From Planctomycetota bacterium (GTDB lineage: Bacteria; Planctomycetota; B15-G4; JADJEK01): 36,686 bases of DNA. Positions 18,801 through 26,919 of the stretch are shown here, one piece after another (positions within the stretch are counted from its first letter, which is position 1; each line of letters begins with the position of its first letter). The translations under genes and the position numbers were made by a program. The stretch is taken from the NCBI GenBank assembly GCA_016213895.1, contig JACQZJ010000074.1, positions 1 to 36,686 of the forward strand, in the 5' to 3' direction. Under the pieces are notes generated by a model. The model saw only the letters and a program-made list of their open reading frames with translations, was not told where the DNA came from and searched no databases.

Positions 18801-20955
18801 TCGCCGTCACCACGAGCGAGGCCGAGAGCGGCCCGACGTCCCGCGCACTGATCGAGGCGGAAGCGGGATAGGACCCCTTGGCGCAGAAGGCGTTCGCGCC
18901 GGGCGCGCCCAGGCTCTTCGAGACCAACTCGCGGTTGCCGCGCGTCTTGTCGACGAGCGAGATGACGGCGCCGCTCGCCGGGCTGACGGCGACGCGGTAG
19001 TACTCGTTCTCCAGGATGCCGGCCTGGGGATCGACGAAGACCGCGGGCGCTCCGCCGCCCGCGCTCAGCTGCACGCGGAACGTGCGGTAGCCGACCGCGG
19101 GCAGGTCCCGCGCCAGGAAGCGCAGCACGTGCGGCGGCGCGGCGTCGAGGACCTGGGCGGGCAGCTCCGCGCCGCTTGCCGCGTCCTGGACCGTGAACGG
19201 TCCCGTTCCCGCGACCTCGGTCTCGACCACGGCGTCGTGGCCATACTGGGTCGCGTTCAGCACCAGGAGCGTCTCTCCCTCGAGTTGATCGCCGGTCCTG
19301 ACGCGGGCGCCGATGGCGTGCTCCGCCTCGTCGAGGATGAGCTCGGCCGCGGTCGCGGCGAACTGCGCGCAGTCCTTCTTCAGCTGGCCCGCCGGGCCGG
19401 CGTCGTACGGCGAGCCCATGGTGGACGTGCTGGTCGCGGTGTGCTCGGCGAAGACGAGGAGCCGCTTGTAGGCTTCTTCGATCAGCTCGCGGTGGGCGGC
19501 GGCGTCCGCCGGGTCGAGCGACGCGGCCACGGCCGAGAGGCTCTCGGCCGAGACGAGCTGCTCGCGCGCCGCGCGCGCCAAGGCGCAGGCGCGCGCGTGA
19601 TAGAGCAGCCACACCTCCCAGTCGGCGCCGAAGCAGCCCGCATGCAGCGGCAGTGCCGCGCCGTGCGCGGCGAGCAACTGCTCCACGTCGAGGAAGAACT
19701 GCTCGGCGCGGCTGTTCTTCAGGCGCGGATACTCGTAGCCCGAAGCCTGCATGTCCGCGTTCCAGGCGCGGATCGTGGCCGTGAGCCGGGCAGGCCCGAT
19801 GTTCCAGAAGTCCCAGCCGAGCCCGTAGAGCATGATCTGATCCACGGGGTAGGCGGCGCCGTAGCCCTCGAAGCGGCTGATTGCGGAGAGGATGTCCTGC
19901 TCCTGGGCCGGCGTGAGCGGGTCCACGTCGCTGCCGTGCGCCCAGAGCTTGTAGCACTCGGCGTAGCCGCCGAAGGACTGGTTGTCCCCGCTGAAATGGT
20001 CCCACTTGAGCAGCACCGAGCTGCCGTCCGGCCCGGTCCAGCGGAACAGGGAGTCGGGGCCGAGCTGGGGCCCGCCGTTCACCTGCCCGGCGCAGTTGCA
20101 GATCCCCTTGACCGCGTACGGCGACCCGGACTGCGCGAGCACGGTGGCGAGCCCCCAGGCGATGGACGAGGTCTCCATGGGCACGGCGCAGCGGACGTGC
20201 GCGCCGTGAGCGCGCTCCAGGGCGCGCGCCGGATAGAGGGCGCGGACCATCTCCTCGGTGCCCAGGCAGCCGGTGAGCAGCACCGTGTAGAGCGATCCCA
20301 CGCCCAGGTGCCCGCTCCCCTCCGCGCTTTCGAGGCGCGCCGCCTCCTTGGGCCGCTCCATCTCCCAGACGTCCCACCAGATGGTCTGATCGAAGCTGAA
20401 GTGGGTCTGCTCGTCGTGCGGGAAGGCGGTGAGCTTGTCCTGCTCGATGGCCGAGAGGAAGAGGTGCGCCAGGGCCTCCATCTTGTCGCGCGTCTGCTGC
20501 TCGTTCGCCTCGTCCCACATGTAGTCGAGGTGCTTGTCCATGACCACGTGGATGGTCCAGGGGCGATGGACTCCCAGGGTCTTGGGCGGCAGCGCTTGCG
20601 AGTTGCCGCCCACGGTCAGGGTGACGACGCCGTTCGTGTCCGGCGCGGCCGGCCAGATGCGCTTCATGTGCGCCACCAGGTCGCTCGTGCCCGCGGGGAC
20701 GGTCACGGGCGTGGCCACGGTCTCGCCGCCCGCGTTGATCGACACCGTGCCGCTGAGCGAACCGCCGCTGCCGTTGCTGGTGTTGACCAGCACGACGCCG
20801 CGCAGCGCAGTCGCGTCGCTGCGGAAGAAGACCGTCTCCGTGGCGCTGTTCAGCGTGACGCCGGGGATCTGCGCGAGCGCAGGCGCACCCAGCGACAGGA
20901 GGATCAGCGCGGCCGCGGCGAGGCCGCGGAACGTGCGCGGCCAGGCGGCGCTCAT
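15877..20955 (-). CDS. Large secreted GH38-like alpha-mannosidase with PKD- and FN3-like domains
   Basis: The gene encodes 1692 residues. A signal peptide (1-28, ending APALA) is followed by a beta domain (30-130). Next comes a GH38-type catalytic region, with H142 and D144 in KHLDYMW at the place of the family's His-x-Asp zinc site. ETSSIAWGLATVL around residue 261 aligns with the family's nucleophile block, where I would expect Asp; here it is Glu261. The C-terminal mannosidase module is clear in ILENEYYRVAVSP and VISLVDKTRGNREL (from about 640). A PKD/REJ-like domain starts near 1011, and three fibronectin-III-like repeats start near 1110, 1205 and 1299. A beta-rich end (1385-1692) without recognisable anchor follows. 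Its start overlaps the upstream stop (ATGA). It probably acts on extracellular mannose-containing glycans; the activity is uncertain because of Glu261. Confidence 0.78.
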   Translation of the reverse strand: MSAAWPRTFRGLAAAALILLSLGAPALAQIPGVTLNSATETVFFRSDATALRGVVLVNTSNGSGGSLSGTVSINAGGETVATPVTVPAGTSDLVAHMKRIWPAAPDTNGVVTLTVGGNSQALPPKTLGVHRPWTIHVVMDKHLDYMWDEANEQQTRDKMEALAHLFLSAIEQDKLTAFPHDEQTHFSFDQTIWWDVWEMERPKEAARLESAEGSGHLGVGSLYTVLLTGCLGTEEMVRALYPARALERAHGAHVRCAVPMETSSIAWGLATVLAQSGSPYAVKGICNCAGQVNGGPQLGPDSLFRWTGPDGSSVLLKWDHFSGDNQSFGGYAECYKLWAHGSDVDPLTPAQEQDILSAISRFEGYGAAYPVDQIMLYGLGWDFWNIGPARLTATIRAWNADMQASGYEYPRLKNSRAEQFFLDVEQLLAAHGAALPLHAGCFGADWEVWLLYHARACALARAAREQLVSAESLSAVAASLDPADAAAHRELIEEAYKRLLVFAEHTATSTSTMGSPYDAGPAGQLKKDCAQFAATAAELILDEAEHAIGARVRTGDQLEGETLLVLNATQYGHDAVVETEVAGTGPFTVQDAASGAELPAQVLDAAPPHVLRFLARDLPAVGYRTFRVQLSAGGGAPAVFVDPQAGILENEYYRVAVSPASGAVISLVDKTRGNRELVSKSLGAPGANAFCAKGSYPASASISARDVGPLSASLVVTASAAGRSSVTTITLHGGVDRVEFDNAVTRPPGSDTSDEVRFDFPWNFSAVQHRYEAGAAVTRPGYATQSPPGDHLPGSTMGYFAMQRWADLHGTDAKGAEGGVRVAAPDTYMLSLGASTVWYDPQVASPRVNFIGFDNSPPNGDLAWLGDQDDETQFRFRFVVQGYLGPFDGPANARHALTGLRRPRALPLPADQAGDLPGDFLSFLEVSPGSALLTAFKVAEEGPANGYVARLWDAGLSGASAMLAAGRFAVGQSCATDLLERDLAPLAPVDGVVSAAVPARGFTTLRLVPGSTNAAPIANAGLNHMVAPGQTVTLDGRASTDSDDAPEFRWFQISGKRVRLSGGGTPLASFVAPQVGSAAEGLLAFQLVVDDHKHRPSTATTTVTVTFDRTPPGAPPWVKATARGQEVALSWGAAFDPESGVTGYRVHRAAGNEPIGLWKTVGGNVTTLVDPHLHPHMAYSYRVTAVNGAGMEGPARGALSVLTGDAPPDAPAGLTALAADNAVHLTWNPPLDPDVAGYSVYRGPLSGGPYQPIAEAGPAPGFIDDRAHPGVAYYYVVRSHDAALESADSNEAAATPRDAPPPAPASLIAAPGSYQVHLAWTPVNALDVAGYRVYRSLGGPGPHAFAFIAETPRVEFFSDYTVQNGVPYVYEVRARDARQEGPPSPAAEATPAALVRLALGLAADSSDATSVQDVVRVSGFSASDPNDYVSNDADANSAGFIFSLPVPRFATITSAVVRVTAGPFQNPDANGALEIRVFDAGDCPPFVDGQAIDLLDHQPVRSQVVSWPAGLAWSAGSVHATPPLDQLAQVIVARPDWQPGNRVGFVVTEGSIAPGSAYGWNDASAGAAPVLELNYALAGAPALDLSIAPLLLGRSSSVTLGGGDPFDVFGLLAAAAPFYLPLPPYGNLLVPPHQSIAVANGLLDAAGAASFSLFVPKAPALLGVTVYFQAFGYHLTPAPDLGFSGLVVLPIE

Positions 20956-21749
20956 GGCTTTGCCTCCGCGCGCGCCGCCGCGCGCGCGCGCCGCAGCTCG
21001 CGCAGCAGGCCGTCGTGCAGCACCATCCTCCAGAGCCCGCTCTCCATCCGTTCGAACGTCACCTCGAACACGCCGTCCCGGTCGCGGTCGACGTGGTAGC
21101 AGTCGAAGGACCCGTCGCCGTTCGTGTCGGCGCGTTCGCTCTCGGCGCTGCCGTCACCGTCCGCGTCCAGGCGCTCGAGCCCGGCGCCGCGGCGCACGGC
21201 GTGCTCCTGCCCCGCCACGTGCCGCAGGAAGTCCTCCCCGGCCGGCGCCCGGGGCGCGGCGGCGGGCTGCCAGGCGCGGCCCGGCCGCGGCGCGGCGAGG
21301 AAGGCGTGGGCGGTGACGGGGATGATGCCGCCGCGTCCGGGCGCGAGGGCGGCGAGCGCCGGAGGGTCGCCAAGAGCCGCGTCGTGGAGGGCGGTCGAGC
21401 AGATCTCGCAGGCGGCGAGGTCGTGCGCGGCCTCGCCCGCGTTTGCGGCCACGTGCTGCGCCAGGTCGACCTGGCCGCGTCCGGCCCACCGCAGCAGCGT
21501 GGCGCGCAGCGCGCCTTGCGGCAGAGGCGCGCCCCGTTCGGCGGCGGCGCGCGCCCCGCGCGCTTCGCACGCCTCGAGCGCGACGTGGCCGGCCTTGCTG
21601 GTGAAGAAGGCCAGCAGGCGGTCGCGCAATGTCCATAGCGTGGGATCGCCGTGGGGATGCGCGTTTGCCGGGGAGGGGGCCACAAGAAGCACGGCCAACC
21701 CGAGAAATCCCAGAGACGCTGCCCTGCGGCACGGTTCGAGGAACGACAT
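20952..21749 (-). CDS. Secreted hypothetical protein with Asp-rich Ca-binding-type repeats
   Basis: The gene encodes 265 residues and I do not recognise a family for the main body. It has a signal peptide (about 1-30, ending SPANA), followed by an Ala-rich helical region containing a CEICSTALHDAAL segment with two cysteines. At about residues 193-228 there are consecutive DADGDG, DTNGDG and DRDRDG loops of the EF-hand/thrombospondin-3/dockerin calcium-binding type. It ends in a basic Arg/Ala-rich tail. The stop overlaps the glycosidase start by four bases, so both proteins are made from one message with coupled translation. A plausible role is a partner or stabiliser of the glycosidase in the periplasm or outside the cell, but that is inferred from position only. 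Confidence 0.7.
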   Translation of the reverse strand: MSFLEPCRRAASLGFLGLAVLLVAPSPANAHPHGDPTLWTLRDRLLAFFTSKAGHVALEACEARGARAAAERGAPLPQGALRATLLRWAGRGQVDLAQHVAANAGEAAHDLAACEICSTALHDAALGDPPALAALAPGRGGIIPVTAHAFLAAPRPGRAWQPAAAPRAPAGEDFLRHVAGQEHAVRRGAGLERLDADGDGSAESERADTNGDGSFDCYHVDRDRDGVFEVTFERMESGLWRMVLHDGLLRELRRARAAARAEAKP

Positions 21750-21802
21750 GCGCCTCGCGATCTGGGCAGGTCGAGGTGTCGAATCTCAGTTGTTGAGGGC
21801 TG

Positions 21803-21834
21803 ATCCTATCGCTCGACCCCCCGCCGCAGTCAAG
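21803..21834 (-). promoter_or_regulatory. Candidate sigma-70-type promoter for the glycosidase operon
   Basis: On the minus strand TTGACT (21834-21829) and TAGGAT (21808-21803) are separated by 19 bases, about 54 bases upstream of the 21749 start. The -35 box fits well (5 of 6); the -10 box and spacing are weaker. It lies in the 181-bp region between two divergent genes. Confidence 0.35.
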
Positions 21835-21930
21835 GCCGCTCTGCAAGAAAGGCGGCGCTCGAGGGAGCAAGGCTCGGAAGGTGAAACACGGCCGACCCGG
21901 CCGCGCCCGGCGCCGCTATCATCGGACAGG

Positions 21931-23518
21931 ATGGAGCAAGACGGCACGGGCGCGAGCCGCCGCACGGCTTTTCTCCTCCTGGTCGCCGCGGTCCTGGCGC
22001 ACTGGGCCGCGGTCTTCGGCCTGTTCGGGCCGCGCATCCTCTGGGGCGTCGATCCGGTGATCGACGGCGATCTCGCCGTGCACCAGCACCGCGTCCTGGT
22101 CCTCAGGGAAGCGGGAGCGTGGTGCACGCTGGCGTGGGACCCGAGCTACATGGGCGGAGCGCCGGTCGGCGGCGCCACGGACGCGGACAACCGTCTGGGC
22201 CAGTTCGGCGTGCTGCTGCTGCGCTTCCTGCCGCCGGGAGCGGCGTGGAACTGGACCCTGCTCCTGCTCTTCGCCCTCGTGCCGCTGCTCGTGCACCGCG
22301 CCGCGGTCTGGGCCGGGTCGGGCCCGGCGGCGCGCGCCATCGCGGCATGGCTCGGCGTGCTGCTCTTCTGGTACACGCGCGCGCAGGGCCAGACCTACCT
22401 CGCCTGGGGGATGTACGGATGGGTCCTCGCCGCCGCGGCCGCGCCTCTCTTGTTCAGCGGCTTGTTGCGCGTCCTCGAGCGGCCCGGCGCGAAGAGCGCC
22501 CTCGCCTATGGAGCCGCCGTCGCCTTCGCGGGAACGGCCCACGCCCTGAGCGCGCTGTTCCTGCCGCTCGTCGCTCTCCTCTTCCTGGCGCGCATCCGCC
22601 AGGTCGGCGCGCGCCAGCTCGTGGCGCTCGCCCTTGCCGCGGGCACGGCCGCGCTGCTGCTCCTGCCCTCGGCCCTGCCGCTTCTCGCCACGGCCGGGGA
22701 GGTCGGCAGGAACGCCGCCTCGCTCAGCCTCTACTTCCAGGCCAACCTCGACCAGGTGGTGCTGAACCTGTGCCGGCCGGAGCGCGGCCTCGCCCTTGTC
22801 CTCTTGCTCCTGGCCGGCGTGGGACTGGGGGCGCGCGCCCTTGGCCGCGGCCAGGCGGAACTGGCCGCGGCTGCGCTCCTGACCGCGTTTCTCGCCTTGT
22901 TCGCCTGGCTCTTCCGCTTCCCGCCCGAGCTGCAGCCCACGCGCTTCCTGCTGCCGGCGCTGTTCCTGGCCGTGCCCGCGGCCGCGCAGGTCGTGGCGCG
23001 CGCCGGTCGCGGCAAGATCGCGAGCGTGGCTGCCGCCGCGCTCGGCGTCGCGCTCGCGCTGCCCCACCTGCATACCCTGGCCTCGGCCGCGCTTCTGCGC
23101 CAGCCTCTGGTCACCGAGCCGGACGCGCCCGCGCTCGCACTTGCGGAACACCTGCGCCAGGGCACGAGCGCGGAGAGTCGCATCCTGGTGGAGGATGACG
23201 TCGCCGGTCCCTTCGCCGGCGACCACTTCGGCGCGCCGCCCTTCGTCGCCTGTCTCGCGCGCCGGCTGGAGCCCGCCGGGCTTCGCGGGAGGCGCGCCCT
23301 CCGCGCCCGCCGAGGCCGCGGTGAACGAGATCCGCGTGCGCGGCGCGCCCAGTTCGCCCACGCCCCTGCGCTGGCAGTACGACCCGCGCTTCGTTTGCGA
23401 GCCGCCGCTGCCGATGCGCGCGGAGCCGAATCCGCACAGCCCGGTCGGCTTCATCCTGGTGGAGAACGGGGGGACGGCGGACTTCGTGCTGCGTTACCGT
23501 CCCACGCTGCTGCCCTGA
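21931..23518 (+). CDS. Polytopic membrane protein (YfhO/GT-C-like), apparent frameshift near 23280
   Basis: From ATG 21931 the product has about ten transmembrane segments and an acidic first loop (GVDPVIDGDLAVHQHR, then WDPSYMGGAP), as in YfhO-like or GT-C-type glycosyltransferases that act on lipid-linked sugars. The first frame is convincing up to about residue 450 (DHFGAPPFVACLARRLEPAG), then turns into Arg-rich sequence typical of a wrong frame and runs to 23574. The +1 frame instead gives balanced protein sequence (AVNEIRVRG, RWQYDPRF, VGFILVENGGTADFVLRYRP). It stops at 23516-23518, exactly on a perfect hairpin. I therefore read the gene as about 528 residues with a single-base shift between 23265 and 23300. 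This could be a sequencing error, a recent mutation or programmed shifting. The start codon lacks a good ribosome site. Confidence 0.68.
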
Positions 23519-23539
23519 GCCTCTCCGCAGGAGAGGCTC
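23517..23539 (+). terminator. Perfect 10-bp hairpin at the end of the membrane-protein gene
   Basis: GAGCCTCTCC (23517-23526) pairs fully with GGAGAGGCTC (23530-23539) around a GCA loop. It overlaps the TGA stop at 23516-23518. There is no T-run downstream, so it may act as a weak or Rho-assisted terminator or an RNA-stabilising stem. Its placement supports the stop codon of the shifted frame as the true gene end. Confidence 0.55.
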
Positions 23540-23727
23540 ATCCGGAATCCACGATTCTCAGGCGGATTGCTTGAGCTTGGGGAGCCCCGGGGATGCGTCG
23601 CGAGCGGGCAGGACCGCGAGGATGCCGGGGAAGGGCGCTATTCCCCGAGGGACATGGACCCCTCGTAAGGCAGGCCCGCCGCGGGTAGTTTGCGGACCTG
23701 CTTCTCTCCCCTGCTGGAGCGCCGCCC

Positions 23728-26700
23728 ATGCGCCGACTGGCCGTCCTGCTGCTCTTCTTCCTGTCCGGCGCGGCCGGGTTGATCTACCAGGTGGCCTGGA
23801 TGCGCCGGCTGACGCTGATCTTCGGCGTCACCGCCGAGGCGGTCAGCACGGTGCTCGCCGTGTTCATGGGCGGCCTGGCGCTCGGCTCCTGGCTGCTCGG
23901 CAGGGCAGGCGACGACACGCGCGCGCCGCTGCGCTTCTACGGCTGGCTCGAGCTGGGCATCGCGCTCTTCGGCTTCCAGAGCGTGATCCTGCTCGACGGG
24001 CTCATGGACTCCTACGTCAGCCTGCGCCGCACGGGCGCGCTGCCTGACGAGTGGCTGCCGCTCCTGCGCTTCTTCCTGGCGTGCGCCGCGCTGATCGGCC
24101 CGACCACGCTCATGGGTGGCACGCTGCCCGTGCTCATCCGGGCGGCGTGCCGCGCGCGCGAGCGCATCGCCCGCGCGGCCGGCCTCTTCTACGCGATCAA
24201 CACGCTCGGCGCGGTGGCCGGGACGCTCTTCTGCGCCTTCTTCCTGGTGCGCGTTGCCGGCATCCAGAACGCGATCTTCACCGCGGCCGCGATCAACTTC
24301 GCCGTGGGCCTGGCCGCGCTGTGGCTGGCGCGCGGCCAGGCGCCGAGCGCGGCGGCTGCGCCGCCCGATCCTTCGCCGCTGCTCGAGGTCGCGCCGGTGC
24401 CCGCACTCGCGCCCGCGCCCGCGACATCGGGAACGGTGCGCGCCGTGGTTTTCGCCTTCGGCGTGTCCGGCTTCCTCGCGCTCGCCTACGAGGTGCTGTG
24501 GACGAGGTACCTCATCTACGTGGTGCGCGAGAACTCGGTCTACGCCTTCAGCATGATGCTCGCCGCGTTCCTGCTGGGGATCGTGGCGGGCAGCCTCATC
24601 GCCTCGTGGCTGGGCGACCGGATCAAGGACCTGGTCGCCTTCTTCGGCGGGGTGCAGGTGCTGATCGGCGCGGCGGCGTTCGCCACGGTCGCGGCCATGG
24701 GCTTGATCGCGGACACGCGCTGGTGGGGCTCGGACGGTTTCTGGACGGGCAGCGCCATCCGCTTCGGCCGCTGCCTGGCCGTGCTCTTCGTGCCGTGCAC
24801 GCTCTCGGGCACCACCTTCGCCATCGTCGCCAAGGTCTACGCGCGGCGCGTCGACACCCTCGGCCGCGACGCCGGCATCGCCTACGCGGTGAACACGCTC
24901 GGCGCCATCCTCGGCGCGATCGCCGGCGGCTTCCTGGTGCTGCCGCTGCTCAAGCTGCGCGCCGGCCTGGTGGTCCTCGGGGCAATGAACGTGCTGATCG
25001 GCCTCTGGCTGCTCCTGCGCCGCCGTCCCGAGGGACGCGCGCGGAAGACCGCGATCGTGACCGGGATCCTCGCCGCCGCCGGCCTGGCGTCGGTCTTCTG
25101 GGCGGGAGATCCGGCGCGGAAGGCGCTGGAGGACTGGGCGGAGAAGATCGTGTTCTACGAGGACGGGCGCGAGTCCTCGGTGGCCATCGTGCAGGCCGAG
25201 GAGTCAGAGGACCTGCACCTGCTCGTGGACGGCGACGGGCAGGCCGGCACGGGCATCGGCATGCAGATCCACCTGCGTCTGCTCGGCCACCTGCCGGCGT
25301 TTTTCCACCCGAACCCGCGCGAGGCGCTGTGCGTGTGCTTCGGCGCGGGCATTTCCCTGGGCTCACTGGCCCAGCACCCGGTGGAGCGCGTGGACATCGT
25401 GGAGCTTTCCCGGGCGGTGATCACGGGGGCGAAGCACTTCGCGCCGTTCAACCACGACCCGCTGCATGACCCCAAGGTGACCCTGACCATCGACGACGGC
25501 CGCAACTTCCTTCTGGCCTCGGACCGGAAGTACGACGTGATCACCTCCGACCCGGTCGATCCGGACGACGCGGGCGTGACCAGCCTCTACTCCAGGGAGT
25601 ACTACGAGCTGGTGCGCGACCACCTGAACGAGGGCGGCGTCGCCTGCCAGTGGCTGGCCGGGTACGGCGCGGAGGAGACCAAGCTGCTCATGCGCACCTT
25701 CCAGTCGGTCTTCCCCAACGCCTCCCTCTGGTTCGGCGAGGCGATGATCCTGGTCGGGCTGAAGGGCGAGCCGCGCGCCACGCTCGCGGACCTGCGCGCG
25801 CGCTTCACGCACGCGCCGGTGCGGGACAGCCTGGCGGTGATCGGCGTCACCAGCCCGGAGGAGCTGCTCGCCCTGCGCCTCCTCGGGCCGCAGGCCTTGC
25901 GCTCTTTCGTCGGCGCAGGTCCCTTGAACACCGACGACCGGCCGCTGATCGAGTACCTCGGCCCGAGGACGCGCTGGAGCGAGGACGACGACCAAGACGT
26001 CTTCTGGCAGGCCCTCACCGCGCGGCGCGATCCCGACATGAGCGACTGGCTCGCGGGCTGGACGCCGGAGGACCAGGCGGCCGTGGCGCCGGCCTGGCAG
26101 TGGACCAGTTGGATCCTGGAGCGCCAGCATTTCGAGTGGGGCGGGTCGGATTGGCGCAAGCGCGCCGAGGAGAAGAACCTCTCCGCCGAGGAGAAGGACC
26201 GGCGCTACCTGGCGCGCGAGAAGGAGCGCGCGGAGAAGCGCGCGCACTACCTGGAAACGACCTGGAAGATCCTCGGCAGCCCGGTGTCCAAGGTGCACCT
26301 GGTCATGACCGGCCTCGGCCGCGACGATCCGCGCGACGAGACCGTGGAAGCCCGGCGCCGCTACGAGGAGGAGATCGCGGCGGGCTGCGCGGCCTGGGGC
26401 GCGGGCGAGGTGGAACGCGCGCGCGAGCGCTTCGTTGTCGCGGCCGAGGCGCGTCCTCAGGACAAGCGCGCGACCGTGATGCGGGCGGCCTGCTTGCTGC
26501 GCGGCGACGACCTGCTCGGGGCGTTGCGCGCCATGCTTTCCTTCGAGCCGCAGGGCGAGGAGCGCTGGTTCGGCGTGGCCGAGCTGCGCTCGCACCTGGT
26601 GCGCCACGTCTTCGACCGCATGGAAGGCATGAGCGAGGAGGAGAGGGCGGCCGCGGGCCGCGTTCTCCTCGAGGTGACCCCGGCGGACGAGGAGCGGCCC

Positions 26701-26892
26701 GAGTCCTCGGATGCCTATCCCTGGCTCGAGGACGAGGACCGCGGGCCGCCGAAGCCGCGGCCCACGGCCGAGAACGCGGGCGCGGTGGACGCGTGGCGTC
26801 TCTGGTACCGCGACGCCGCCCGTGACCTGACCGCGAAGGAGGGCGCGTTCACCTGGCGCAAGGACGAGGAGGAGAAGGAGGACGGCGGCTGA
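23728..26892 (+). CDS. Fused membrane transporter-like / spermidine-synthase-like protein
   Basis: The gene encodes 1054 residues. Residues 1-460 are a polytopic region made of two related halves: LSGAAGLIYQVAWMRRLTL at the start and GFLALAYEVLWTRYLIYV at about 250, each followed by membrane helices. Residues 470-720 match the spermidine-synthase methyltransferase-like fold: FYEDGRESSV, CFGAGISLG (cofactor loop, about 537), VDIVELS, then TIDDGRNF and SDPVDPDDAGVTSLYSREYY. This 'fused MFS/spermidine synthase' architecture is widespread, but its reaction is largely unproven. Residues 720-1054 form a long charged extension, with a Lys/Glu-rich helix (AEEKNLSAEEKDRRYLAREKERAEKR) and a TPR-like helical tail, beyond the usual length. 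The start ATG has GGAGC nearby. It is monocistronic and convergent with the histidine kinase. Confidence 0.82.
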   Translation: MRRLAVLLLFFLSGAAGLIYQVAWMRRLTLIFGVTAEAVSTVLAVFMGGLALGSWLLGRAGDDTRAPLRFYGWLELGIALFGFQSVILLDGLMDSYVSLRRTGALPDEWLPLLRFFLACAALIGPTTLMGGTLPVLIRAACRARERIARAAGLFYAINTLGAVAGTLFCAFFLVRVAGIQNAIFTAAAINFAVGLAALWLARGQAPSAAAAPPDPSPLLEVAPVPALAPAPATSGTVRAVVFAFGVSGFLALAYEVLWTRYLIYVVRENSVYAFSMMLAAFLLGIVAGSLIASWLGDRIKDLVAFFGGVQVLIGAAAFATVAAMGLIADTRWWGSDGFWTGSAIRFGRCLAVLFVPCTLSGTTFAIVAKVYARRVDTLGRDAGIAYAVNTLGAILGAIAGGFLVLPLLKLRAGLVVLGAMNVLIGLWLLLRRRPEGRARKTAIVTGILAAAGLASVFWAGDPARKALEDWAEKIVFYEDGRESSVAIVQAEESEDLHLLVDGDGQAGTGIGMQIHLRLLGHLPAFFHPNPREALCVCFGAGISLGSLAQHPVERVDIVELSRAVITGAKHFAPFNHDPLHDPKVTLTIDDGRNFLLASDRKYDVITSDPVDPDDAGVTSLYSREYYELVRDHLNEGGVACQWLAGYGAEETKLLMRTFQSVFPNASLWFGEAMILVGLKGEPRATLADLRARFTHAPVRDSLAVIGVTSPEELLALRLLGPQALRSFVGAGPLNTDDRPLIEYLGPRTRWSEDDDQDVFWQALTARRDPDMSDWLAGWTPEDQAAVAPAWQWTSWILERQHFEWGGSDWRKRAEEKNLSAEEKDRRYLAREKERAEKRAHYLETTWKILGSPVSKVHLVMTGLGRDDPRDETVEARRRYEEEIAAGCAAWGAGEVERARERFVVAAEARPQDKRATVMRAACLLRGDDLLGALRAMLSFEPQGEERWFGVAELRSHLVRHVFDRMEGMSEEERAAAGRVLLEVTPADEERPESSDAYPWLEDEDRGPPKPRPTAENAGAVDAWRLWYRDAARDLTAKEGAFTWRKDEEEKEDGG

Positions 26893-26919
26893 TCCCGCGC
26901 GTCGCCTGGGGGCGGGCCG

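Noticed and set aside
17116-21099. A 1327-codon open frame on the plus strand opposite the glycosidase, and a 1006-codon alternative frame on the minus strand
   Set aside because: Both are Arg/Ala/Gly/His-rich frames caused by high GC at third codon positions. The minus-strand frame used for the glycosidase has a signal peptide and recognisable domains.
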